A stretch of DNA of 64,000 nucleotides. Source: JAXLXE01 sp046328115. GTDB lineage: Bacteria; Chloroflexota; UBA6077; JACCZL01. Where the stretch lies: the NCBI GenBank assembly GCA_046328115.1, contig JAXLXE010000003.1, positions 868,001-932,000 on the forward strand, written 5' to 3'. A program made the position numbers and the translations under genes. The notes beneath the pieces are model-generated. The model was not told where the DNA came from and did no database searches. It saw only the letters and a list, made by a program, of their open reading frames with translations. Of this stretch, positions 1 through 7,552 are shown piece by piece (within the stretch, counting starts at the first letter, position 1; every line of letters starts with the position of its first letter).

Positions 1-1019
1 GTCCAGCCAAACTCCGTGAACCAGATGTCGCGCTCGTCGCCGCGCGCAATCATCAGTCTGCGGATCTTCTCGATGCCACACGCGAATGTGTACTCCGGTT
101 CCACACTGCAGTCAGAGGGCGGGCGCCAGGTGTAGGGGTGGAGCGCCAGTGCATCGAAGGCGCCTTGTGCTCCGGAGTCATACATGGACTCCAGGTAGCC
201 AACGTCTGAGAAGGACAGCGAGCCCGCCAGCAGAAACGCGTCAGGGCTGCTCGATCGCACCGCGCGGACCATCTGTGTGTACTTGACGGGATCCGGCGGG
301 ATGTCTCCCCAATACTTGGACAGATTGGGCTCATTCCAGATCTCCCACGCCAGGACACGGTCTCGGTACCGAGCGGTGAGGTAGCCGAATACCGCCGCGT
401 AGTCTTCAGGATCCTCCGGCGGATACCAGTACTTCCACTTGCCGCTGCGGCAGTTCTTGTTTGGATCGCCCGATGCCCAACACGGCGTGAGGGCCACGCT
501 GAAGACCGGCTTGAGCCGCTGCTCCTCCGCCTGGGCCACGATCTCATCCAGCCGGGCCAGGTAGCCGGCGTTGTACTCTCCCCGCTTGCCTGGTTCCACC
601 TCGCTCCAGAGCACCGTGCCGCGGATGATGTCTGCCCCAACATCGCGCGCCAGGCGGAACTGCTGCGCGTTCTTCGCGGTTCCACCCCGCCCGAACTGGA
701 GGAACACGTTCACGCCGCGTAGCTTTGGCTCTGGCGGTGCGGTGGGCGTGGGCGGCGGCGGTGTGGTGGCCGGCCTGGTCACTGGTACCTGGCCGGCCGG
801 TGGTGCCGCCTGGGCGGTTGGGATGGGGCGAGACGTGGCCGCTGGGACGCCCGCCGGCGGGGCGCTCGTGGCCGTTGGGGCGGGGCCTTCGCCCGCGGGT
901 GGCGGGCCGGCCTCGTAGCGGAAGACGAGGGCCGCGATCACGGTACAGGTGATGAGGAGCAGCAGTCCGGAGAGCAGGCCTCGGCCAGATCGCGCGCTTG
1001 TAGGGAAGCGTGGCCGCAT
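1..1019 (-). CDS. Exported GH39/PslG-like glycosidase, 5' part only
   Basis: The reading frame is open from an ATG at 1019 to the left edge, so the C-terminus is missing. Residues 1-33 are a basic start plus a hydrophobic segment (signal anchor or signal peptide). Residues 36-97 are a Pro/Ala/Thr-rich linker, and the catalytic (beta/alpha)8 domain starts near residue 100. WEIWNEPN puts the expected acid/base Glu at residue 230; WFTEFGW at the edge puts the expected nucleophile at Glu336. The CWASGDPNKNC motif is shared with the two paralogs downstream. Family knowledge (clan GH-A, GH39/GH5-like, PslG type) suggests an endoglycosidase acting outside the membrane on a polysaccharide; the substrate is unknown. 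It is the first of three tandem paralogs on this strand. Confidence 0.8.
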   Translation of the reverse strand, partial: MRPRFPTSARSGRGLLSGLLLLITCTVIAALVFRYEAGPPPAGEGPAPTATSAPPAGVPAATSRPIPTAQAAPPAGQVPVTRPATTPPPPTPTAPPEPKLRGVNVFLQFGRGGTAKNAQQFRLARDVGADIIRGTVLWSEVEPGKRGEYNAGYLARLDEIVAQAEEQRLKPVFSVALTPCWASGDPNKNCRSGKWKYWYPPEDPEDYAAVFGYLTARYRDRVLAWEIWNEPNLSKYWGDIPPDPVKYTQMVRAVRSSSPDAFLLAGSLSFSDVGYLESMYDSGAQGAFDALALHPYTWRPPSDCSVEPEYTFACGIEKIRRLMIARGDERDIWFTEFGW

Positions 1020-1139
1020 CGTGTTCTGGTGTGCTCCCGCGCCCCATTATCGCGGAGTCGCGGCCGCGATCCAAGCAATCAGGACGGTACCAGACGCGCT
1101 TTGATACACAAATGAATCCGTAGTGCTGGGTCAGTTGGG

Positions 1140-2351
1140 CTACGGAAGCGCGGCCGCGTGGAACTCCTGGGCGGCGGGCTTGGCCGTGCCGTCCGCGCGG
1201 AAAAGCCCGAAGCAGCAACGGAAGTCGTTCAGGGCATCATCAATCGCCAGGAACCACATCGCCACTGGCACGTAGGACCACGTGGAGGCAATCTGAAACG
1301 CCCGTCTGAGATAGCCGGCTTGCGTCGAGTCGCCCACGAGCTTGCTGCTCCACCCGAACTCTGTGAACCAGATCTCACCGCGCGAGTCGCCGCGACTCTG
1401 CATGATCGCGTGGATATTCGGCACGCCGCAGAGGAAGCTCATGGGCATGTAGTCACAGTCCTCCGGCCCACCGCCGGGCGCCGGATCCATCCACACGTAT
1501 GGGTGCATCGAGACTGCGTTGTAGTCCTCCGCCAGTAGCCCCGCGTCATAGAGTTGAACCAGGTACTCGCTGACGGAGCTTGACAACGCACCGGCGAGAA
1601 TAAACGCATCCGGGCTGGCGGCGCGCGCGGCCTTGACCATCAGCACGTACTTCTGGGGGTCAGGATTGGCGCCGCCCCAGAATTCTTTGAGGTTGGGCTC
1701 ATTCCAGACTTCCCAGGCCAGCACGCGGGAGCCGTACCGCTGGGTGAGCACGCGCAGCGCATCCCCGTAGTCCACCGGGTGGGTCGGGGGGTACCAGAAC
1801 TTGTATTGGCCCGCGCCGCAGTTCTTGTTGGGGTCCGCGGAGGCCCAACAAGGTGATCCCGCCAATCCAAATACGGGTTTGATGCCGCGTTGCTCGGCCT
1901 GGTTCACAAAGGCGTCGATCACTCCAAGGTAGCGGGTTGAGAATCTCCCCTTCTGGACGGGCTCTAGCTGGTCCCAACTGAGCGTGTTTCGAAACACGTC
2001 CGCGCCGATCTGGCGGGCAAGATCAAACTGGCGGGCGTCGTCTGGAGTCCCGTTGAGATCCAGGGCAACCCCCTTGAGCCGCCGCCGCGTCTCTGGCGGC
2101 CCGCCACGTCGGGGGGGTGGAGCGGTGGACGGAGGATCGCCAGATGCGCCGCCGCCGTCCGGCGGTGGAGACGCATTGCGCTCCGGAAGGGTTGCGTCTC
2201 CAGCGACCGGAGCCGCGGGCGGTGCCGGCCGCCGTTCCGGCGCGGCCGTCTGCGCCGTAACGTCCGGAGCCGAGGGCGTCAGTAGCAGCGCTGCCACGAG
2301 CAGCACGGCCAGCCGACTGGTAAGCGCACGCAGGGTCTTGCGTCGCGCCAT
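1140..2351 (-). CDS. Exported GH39/PslG-like glycosidase (paralog 2)
   Basis: This 403-residue protein has a basic N-terminus and a hydrophobic stretch at residues 13-26, ending near an AQT-type cleavage region. A Pro/Gly-rich linker follows (about 35-90), then a TIM-barrel glycosidase domain. WEVWNEPNL gives the acid/base Glu218 and WFTEFGW gives the nucleophile Glu331. Four Cys sites (CWASADPNKNC, DCDYMPMSFLC) and a late CC pair are shared with paralog 3, suggesting disulfides and an extracytoplasmic location. Retaining glycosidase chemistry follows from the clan GH-A family; the polysaccharide target cannot be read from the sequence. It lies 120 bp from the paralog on its left and 260 bp from the one on its right, so each copy probably has its own transcript. 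Confidence 0.82.
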   Translation of the reverse strand: MARRKTLRALTSRLAVLLVAALLLTPSAPDVTAQTAAPERRPAPPAAPVAGDATLPERNASPPPDGGGASGDPPSTAPPPRRGGPPETRRRLKGVALDLNGTPDDARQFDLARQIGADVFRNTLSWDQLEPVQKGRFSTRYLGVIDAFVNQAEQRGIKPVFGLAGSPCWASADPNKNCGAGQYKFWYPPTHPVDYGDALRVLTQRYGSRVLAWEVWNEPNLKEFWGGANPDPQKYVLMVKAARAASPDAFILAGALSSSVSEYLVQLYDAGLLAEDYNAVSMHPYVWMDPAPGGGPEDCDYMPMSFLCGVPNIHAIMQSRGDSRGEIWFTEFGWSSKLVGDSTQAGYLRRAFQIASTWSYVPVAMWFLAIDDALNDFRCCFGLFRADGTAKPAAQEFHAAALP

Positions 2352-2555
2352 CAGCCAGACCGCAGGGCCGGCCCGCTAGCCCCCCCTTTGCACCCGGCCT
2401 GCCCCCGCACAAGGCGCAGCCTGTTGTTCGCGTTTGGAGTTGCCATTGGTCCAGCTCCGTCGTCCCGGAGGACAGACTGACCGCACGGGCCGGCGCCATT
2501 ATTGCATGAAGGCGAGGTGTGGCTGCCACCCGGCCCTTCATTGAGACAACAGAAG

Positions 2556-2590
2556 AAGGGCGCCGCAGGGTGTTGGCCTGGGGCGCCCTT
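2556..2590 (-). terminator. Hairpin terminator behind paralog 3
   Basis: AAGGGCGCC at 2556-2564 and GGCGCCCTT at 2582-2590 form a perfect 9-bp stem, 22 bp past the stop of the glycosidase gene ending at 2612. On the minus strand the hairpin is followed by a pyrimidine-rich run (CTTCTGTTGTCTC), which fits a weak rho-independent terminator. Confidence 0.55.
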
Positions 2591-2611
2591 GGTGCGAAAC
2601 GGTGGGTCCGG

Positions 2612-3904
2612 CTACGGGAGCGTCACGCCCTGGAACGCCACCGCGACCGGTTTGGAGGTGCCGTCCAGTCGGTACAGGCCAAAGCAGCACTCCTTGTCGG
2701 TGGCCACCTCGTCACGAAGTACGTACCAGACGGCCGCTTTCACGTAGCTCCAGCCCGCCGTGATCTCGTACGCCCGTTGGAGGTAGGTGGCCTGGGTGGC
2801 CTCGTCCACCAGCTCCGCGGACCAGCCAAACTCCGTGAACCAGATCTCCCCACGCGGGTCGCCGCGGTTCAACATGATGGACCGCATGTTGGGCACACCG
2901 CACTTGAAGCTCATCGGCAGATAGCCACAGTCATCCGGGCTGCCGCCTGGCGCCGGGTCCATCCAAACGTATGGGTGTAGCGCCAGGGCGTTGTAATCAG
3001 CCGCGGTCAGCCCGGCGTCATACATCTGGGTCAGGTAGGTGGTGACGGTGCTGGAGAGCGAGCCCGCCAGGATGAACGCGGTGGGGTTCTTGGCCCGAGT
3101 GGCCTTCACAAGCTGGACGTACTTCGCCGCGTCAGGCGTGGCCCCGCCCCAGAACTGGGACAGGTTGGGCTCGTTCCAGACTTCCCACGCCACCACTCGG
3201 TTTCCGTAGCGTTGGACCAGGAAGCGCATGGCGTCACCATAGTCGTTCGCGTTCGTGGGCGGATACCAGTATTTGTAGGAGCTGCTACCGCAGTTCTTGT
3301 TGGGGTCGGCTGATGCCCAGCAGGGGGAGCCTCCCAGGCCAAAGATGACCTTTAGTCCGTTCTGCTCGGCCTGGGACACCGTCTGATCGATGAATGCCAC
3401 GTAGCCGGTGGAGTACGTGCCCTTCTGGGAGGGCTCGAGCTGGGCCCAGCTCAACGTATTGCGGAACACCTGCGCGCCGGCCGTCCGAGCCTGCGCAAGC
3501 TGCTGGGTGTCCACGGACGTTCCCTTGAGGTTGATCGCCACACCCTTCAGCTTCTGGCTGGCGGGCACCGCCGTCGCCGTAGGCGAGCCTACGATCGTTG
3601 CCGTGGGAGAGGCCACGACTGTGGCGGTCGCGGTGGCGGCAGCAGGCTGCGTGGCGGTGGCCGCGGCAGTCGGAGTTGGCGTGTTCCTCCGGTTGCGCGG
3701 TGCCCCGCCGAAACCACTCGTGGTCACGCCCTCGCCAGATGACGAGGTGTCGCCGCGACCCGTGGGCGCGGGCGATTCCGCTGCCACAGTGTTCTGCTGT
3801 GGAAACCCGATGAGAACGATGGCGAACGCGACAAAGAGAACCAGGGCAGCAGCGGAGAACCCGCTCCTTGGCAGCCTTGCCCGCCGCACGCGTGGCGTAC
3901 GCAT
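2612..3904 (-). CDS. Exported GH39/PslG-like glycosidase (paralog 3)
   Basis: This 430-residue protein has a basic N-terminus and a strong hydrophobic segment at about residues 17-34. A long low-complexity Thr/Ala/Pro/Ser linker (about 45-115) carries repeated TAT and SPTAT units, then the catalytic domain follows. The acid/base Glu245 lies in WEVWNEPNL and the nucleophile Glu358 in WFTEFGW. CWASADPNKNC and the DCGYLPMSFKC cysteines match paralog 2. The catalytic halves of paralogs 2 and 3 are more alike than either is to the partial copy at the left edge, while the linkers differ completely. The likely role is an anchored or secreted endoglycosidase feeding the sugar importers next door; this is inferred from proximity. 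Confidence 0.82.
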   Translation of the reverse strand: MRTPRVRRARLPRSGFSAAALVLFVAFAIVLIGFPQQNTVAAESPAPTGRGDTSSSGEGVTTSGFGGAPRNRRNTPTPTAAATATQPAAATATATVVASPTATIVGSPTATAVPASQKLKGVAINLKGTSVDTQQLAQARTAGAQVFRNTLSWAQLEPSQKGTYSTGYVAFIDQTVSQAEQNGLKVIFGLGGSPCWASADPNKNCGSSSYKYWYPPTNANDYGDAMRFLVQRYGNRVVAWEVWNEPNLSQFWGGATPDAAKYVQLVKATRAKNPTAFILAGSLSSTVTTYLTQMYDAGLTAADYNALALHPYVWMDPAPGGSPDDCGYLPMSFKCGVPNMRSIMLNRGDPRGEIWFTEFGWSAELVDEATQATYLQRAYEITAGWSYVKAAVWYVLRDEVATDKECCFGLYRLDGTSKPVAVAFQGVTLP

Positions 3905-4081
3905 ATTCCGATAGCCCCTTTTGGGCAGCCCACGCGCGCATCAGTCCCCGGATGCGTGGCGGACATCGATCCCGAAAAACCCCGACGGGATCGCCCATAT
4001 CGTTGTGGCCTGTTGGCCTTGTCTAGTCGTGCCAACGGGGCCAGAGGGGCAAAAGTGTCGAAAAATCGCGGATCTGGCGGT

Positions 4082-4112
4082 GCCGGCGCCGCAACGCTTC
4101 GGCGGCGCCGGC
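4082..4112 (-). terminator. GC-rich hairpin after the first sugar-importer operon
   Basis: GCCGGCGCCG (4082-4091) and CGGCGCCGGC (4103-4112) form a perfect 10-bp stem with an 11-nt loop, 33 bp beyond the stop of the permease gene. There is no T-run, so termination is likely but not certain. The rest of 3905-4144 holds only an 8-bp repeat, CGATCCCG/CGGGATCG at 3967-3993, upstream of the glycosidase. Confidence 0.4.
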
Positions 4113-4144
4113 TAGTCGCCGTTAGGGTAACGGCGTAGCCGCGG

Positions 4145-5002
4145 TCAGGCCCGCAGCGAGCCGGCGGTGAGGCCCGCTATGAAGCGTCGTTGGAGTAGCA
4201 GGAACAGCGCCAGGACGGGCAGGTTGATGGCCAGGCCGGAGGCCATCATCTCGCCCCAGTTCACGCCAACATCCGTCATGTTGAGGTACAGGAACACCTG
4301 CGCCGTCCGCATGACCGCGGATGACGTCATAATCGACGCGATCACGAACTCATTCCAGGAATTGAGGAACACCAGGAGCGCGACGGCCGCGAGTGCTGGC
4401 TGCGACAGCGGCAGCACGATGGACCACAGAATTCGTGGTCGGGAGGCTCCGTCCACCGCGGCCGCGTCTTCGAGCTCCTGGGGCAGGGTGTGGAAGAACC
4501 CGCGCAGGATCCAGATCGCCATTGGGAGCGAGTGGACCCAGTAGATCAAGATGAGGCCGGCGTAGCTGTTGAGCAGGCCCAGCTTTGCCATCACGATGTA
4601 GGTGGGTACCAGGTTCACCAGCCCCGGAATCATCATGGGGGCGATGATGAGGAACAGTGCAACCTGGCTGCCTCGAAACTGGATGCGGGCTAGTGGGTAC
4701 GCGGCGAGCGAGCCGGCACCAATCGTGAGCGCCACGGTGACCAACGAGATGAATGCGCTGTTGAACAGTGCCAGCAGCAACCCGTGGTTGACCGCCTGCG
4801 CGTAGTTGTAGAGCGTGGTAGGGTTGGGCAGAAGCTGCGGCGGAAACGCGTATACCTGGCGCTCCAGCTTGAGCGACGTGAGCAATGCCCAGACAAACGG
4901 TAACAGCGCCCCCACCATCACGATGAGCATGCAGGCGTAGAGCGCCGGGGTTAGGAACCGGTCCGGCGCTCGCCGCGGCTGTATGCTCATCGGCTGGAGC
5001 AT
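4145..5002 (-). CDS. Sugar ABC importer permease, MalG type
   Basis: This 285-residue inner-membrane permease belongs to the CUT1 class (binding-protein-dependent transport, MetI-like fold), with about six hydrophobic segments. The EAA loop reads EDAAAVDGAS followed by ILWSIVLPLSQPAL, the contact site for the ATPase. The start at 5002 overlaps the upstream permease stop by one base (TGATG), so translation is coupled. A longer frame upstream of 5002 is only a shadow of the other permease. It forms a heterodimer with the next gene and takes sugar from the binding protein at 5967-7388. The substrate is unknown, but the adjacent glycosidases suggest an oligosaccharide. Confidence 0.85.
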   Translation of the reverse strand: MLQPMSIQPRRAPDRFLTPALYACMLIVMVGALLPFVWALLTSLKLERQVYAFPPQLLPNPTTLYNYAQAVNHGLLLALFNSAFISLVTVALTIGAGSLAAYPLARIQFRGSQVALFLIIAPMMIPGLVNLVPTYIVMAKLGLLNSYAGLILIYWVHSLPMAIWILRGFFHTLPQELEDAAAVDGASRPRILWSIVLPLSQPALAAVALLVFLNSWNEFVIASIMTSSAVMRTAQVFLYLNMTDVGVNWGEMMASGLAINLPVLALFLLLQRRFIAGLTAGSLRA

Positions 5003-5916
5003 CAGAAGTAGCGCTCCGTTCTCAGCAGACGGATGTAGATTCCGCTGAGGACAAGGTTGATGCCGAAGATGATCACGGCGATGGCCGAGGCCGTGCCCAT
5101 CCGAGTGTAGGTGAATGCCTCGTGGTACATGCGGAGGCTCATCGCCTCGGTCGCGGTGCCCGGTCCCCCGCCCGTCAGAACCAGCATGGCCACAACCACG
5201 TTGAAGTCGATGATCGTGATCAGCACGATCAGGATCAGCAGCGCCGGCCGCATCAGCGGCAACGTGACGCCGAAGAACGAGCGGATCCGCGTGGCGCCAT
5301 CGATCGACGCCGCTTCGTAGAGCTCGCGCGGGATTCCCTGGAGTCCGGCCAACAACAGCACCATGGCGTGTGGCGCGGCGCGCCATACGTTGATGGTCAC
5401 CAGGCACGCCATGGCCAGAACGGGTTCGCCAAGCCACTGCACGCGAGACCAACCCAGGATCTCCACCAGGAACGCATTGATCAGCCCAAAGTCCGCGTTG
5501 AGCATCCAGCGGAAGATCATGTACGTCACCACGTACGAGGTGATCCACGGGAGCAGCGCAATCGTGCGGAACGCGGCTCTGAACCGCAGGCTCTGGTTGC
5601 CGAGCAGCGCCAGTCCAAACCCGGCGACCACGGTGAGCGGTACGGAAAGGCCGGTGAACGTGAAGGACACGCGCACGCTGTCCCAGAATTTCCGGTCCGT
5701 CAGCACGTCCGCGTAGTTCCGCACGCCAACGAACGTGAGGAGCTCGACGAATTCGACGCGGTACAGGCTTACCACGATGCCGTAGGCCGTTGGCACCAGG
5801 CTGAACGCGGTGATCGCGAGCAGCGCCGGGGCGATCATGACGTACGGCAGCAAGTCAATCGATCGGCGGCGCGGGGCCGATCTGATCGTGGGCAGGGGCA
5901 GCGCTTCCTGTCTCAT
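5002..5916 (-). CDS. Sugar ABC importer permease, MalF type
   Basis: This permease of about 304 residues has six hydrophobic segments and a periplasmic-side N-terminal region. Its EAA loop is YEAASIDGATRIRSFFGVTLP. I chose the ATG at 5916 (MRQEALPLP) over the one at 5937, because the longer start would lie inside a strong inverted repeat at 5922-5958 that looks like an intercistronic element. It pairs with the MalG-type permease by a one-base overlap. Gene order on the minus strand is binding protein, MalF, MalG, the usual CUT1 order, with no ATPase gene. Confidence 0.82.
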   Translation of the reverse strand: MRQEALPLPTIRSAPRRRSIDLLPYVMIAPALLAITAFSLVPTAYGIVVSLYRVEFVELLTFVGVRNYADVLTDRKFWDSVRVSFTFTGLSVPLTVVAGFGLALLGNQSLRFRAAFRTIALLPWITSYVVTYMIFRWMLNADFGLINAFLVEILGWSRVQWLGEPVLAMACLVTINVWRAAPHAMVLLLAGLQGIPRELYEAASIDGATRIRSFFGVTLPLMRPALLILIVLITIIDFNVVVAMLVLTGGGPGTATEAMSLRMYHEAFTYTRMGTASAIAVIIFGINLVLSGIYIRLLRTERYF

Positions 5917-5921
5917 GGCGT

Positions 5922-5958
5922 CTGGGCGCGGCGCCACCGCGGGTGGCGCCGCGCCCAG
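5922..5958 (-). promoter_or_regulatory. Intercistronic hairpin between binding protein and permease
   Basis: CTGGGCGCGGCGCCACC (5922-5938) and GGTGGCGCCGCGCCCAG (5942-5958) form a perfect 17-bp stem with a 3-nt loop. It sits between the stop of the binding-protein gene (5967) and the permease start (5916). By analogy with malE-malF-type junctions it could partly terminate transcription or protect the binding-protein mRNA end, giving more binding protein than permease. That role is inference. Confidence 0.6.
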
Positions 5959-5966
5959 TCAGTGAC

Positions 5967-7388
5967 CTACTTCGGCAGACGGTCCGGAGGGATATCGGCC
6001 AGCAGCTTGTGGTAGGTGTCGCGGGCCTCCTCCATAGCCTTCGCCACGGGCGTGTTCTCGTTGACCATCGAATGGTAGGCCTGGATCATGATGTCCGTCT
6101 GGCGCACCGGCGGGCTGAGAAGCGGCAATGACCAGTCCCGGGCCGCCTGGTCAAACAGCTTGACGAACGAGCGATCCGGCCGGTCGAACAGCTTGTCCTT
6201 GGCCACGCTCGCGCGCTTTGGCTGCTGCCCGGCCAGGTCGCCCATGATCAGGTCCGCCTCGCTGCCCATCCAGAATTCCGTGGCCTTCACCGCCGCGTCC
6301 TTGGACTTGGACCGGCTGGAGACGCCCATGGACCAGTGGTTGATGAATGCTGGGCCCCAGCGCTTGCCGTCCCATGTAGGGAAGCGAGCCCAGACGGCGT
6401 CCTCTGGCGGGAACTGCATCTTCTCGCGCCAGGACCCGTAGCGGTGGGTGCCAAACTGGTACACAGCCGAGAGCCCGCTGACGAACTTATTGTCAGAGTC
6501 TTCCAGCGTGTACGTCAGCGACGACTTGGGTTGGATCTTGTATCTGCGGACCCAGTCCACCACGAATTGGACTGACTCGAGCATCTCCGGACTGGTCCAG
6601 TGGTCCGCGCGCCAGTCGGGTCCTCCCAGATCGTATTTGCCGAGTCGATCCTGGCTGAAGTGGCCGAACCATGGGATGCCGGCACCTGATCCGCGTGCCA
6701 GGTACCAATGCCAGCCCCACATCTTCACCGTTGACTCGTCGAAACCGGTCTGCTCGGGACCGCGGCCCTGGCCATCCTTGACCACCTTCTGGCACGCCTC
6801 CACGAACTGCTTCCACGTACGGATCTCGTTCACGTTGACGCCCACACCGTCAAAGACGCTCTTGCGGTACAGCATCAGGTCGCCAAACAGCAGCAGCGGG
6901 GCGATGTACTTCTTGCCGTCGTACGTGCCGGTGTCCCACCAGGCCTTTGACAGATCAGATTTCTGCTGTTCTGGCCACTTGTCGAAGTACGCGGAAAGGT
7001 TCTCCAGTGAGCCCAGGCGCACGGCCTGGGTGGTGTTGGCCGGGCTGAAGAGACTGATGTCTGGCGCGGTGTCGGCAGACCAGGCCGCCATGTATTTCTC
7101 GCCAATGGTCTCCCAGGCAGTCTGCTCCCACTGAATGGTGATATTCGGGTTGCTGGCCTTGAACTTCTCCTCGATCTGCTTCTGGGCCTTGTCGCGGGCG
7201 GTGTCGCCTACGGCCGTGAAGTGCCCCATGTAGCGAATCGTCGCGCTACCACCCGCACCGCCGCCTGCCGCGGTACCGCCCAGCGCCTGCTGGATGGACT
7301 GACAGGCGGACGTGCTCATGGCCGCGCCGGCCAGCACGGCAGCTTTGCCCATGGTCCCCAGGAACGTCCGACGGCTGAATGTCCGCAT
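5967..7388 (-). CDS. Sugar-binding lipoprotein of ABC importer
   Basis: This 473-residue family-1 extracellular solute-binding protein starts at the ATG at 7388 (MRTFSRRTFLG). The SRRTFLG motif resembles a twin-arginine signal, and the lipobox ends at Cys29 (STSAC), so the mature protein is predicted to be lipid-anchored. The body has the periplasmic-binding fold with many aromatic residues likely to stack on sugar. It is the first gene of the operon with the two permeases at 5002-5916 and 4145-5002. The binding-protein gene of the next operon, ending at 7553, is separated from it by a 17-bp hairpin. Confidence 0.85.
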   Translation of the reverse strand: MRTFSRRTFLGTMGKAAVLAGAAMSTSACQSIQQALGGTAAGGGAGGSATIRYMGHFTAVGDTARDKAQKQIEEKFKASNPNITIQWEQTAWETIGEKYMAAWSADTAPDISLFSPANTTQAVRLGSLENLSAYFDKWPEQQKSDLSKAWWDTGTYDGKKYIAPLLLFGDLMLYRKSVFDGVGVNVNEIRTWKQFVEACQKVVKDGQGRGPEQTGFDESTVKMWGWHWYLARGSGAGIPWFGHFSQDRLGKYDLGGPDWRADHWTSPEMLESVQFVVDWVRRYKIQPKSSLTYTLEDSDNKFVSGLSAVYQFGTHRYGSWREKMQFPPEDAVWARFPTWDGKRWGPAFINHWSMGVSSRSKSKDAAVKATEFWMGSEADLIMGDLAGQQPKRASVAKDKLFDRPDRSFVKLFDQAARDWSLPLLSPPVRQTDIMIQAYHSMVNENTPVAKAMEEARDTYHKLLADIPPDRLPK

Positions 7389-7491
7389 TGACACCACTCC
7401 TCTCGTCACCACCCCTCGTCATTTCTTCGGGGTGGCGTGCTGCGAGAAACGGACTCGGACCGGCGGTTGGCCGCACGGAGGCGGTTAGGCC

Positions 7492-7531
7492 GGCCCAGCA
7501 CCGGCGGCGCGAGTGCCGCCGGTGCTGGGCC
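7492..7531 (-). terminator. Strong hairpin after the peptide-binding protein gene
   Basis: GGCCCAGCACCGGCGGC (7492-7508) pairs perfectly with 7515-7531 over 17 bp around a 6-nt loop, starting 21 bp past the stop at 7553. It most likely ends the peptide-binding-protein transcript and insulates it from the sugar-importer operon beginning at 7388. The rest of 7389-7491 has no clear sigma-70 promoter that I can see. Confidence 0.6.
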
Positions 7532-7552
7532 TATCCTATACGGGGTGACCCA

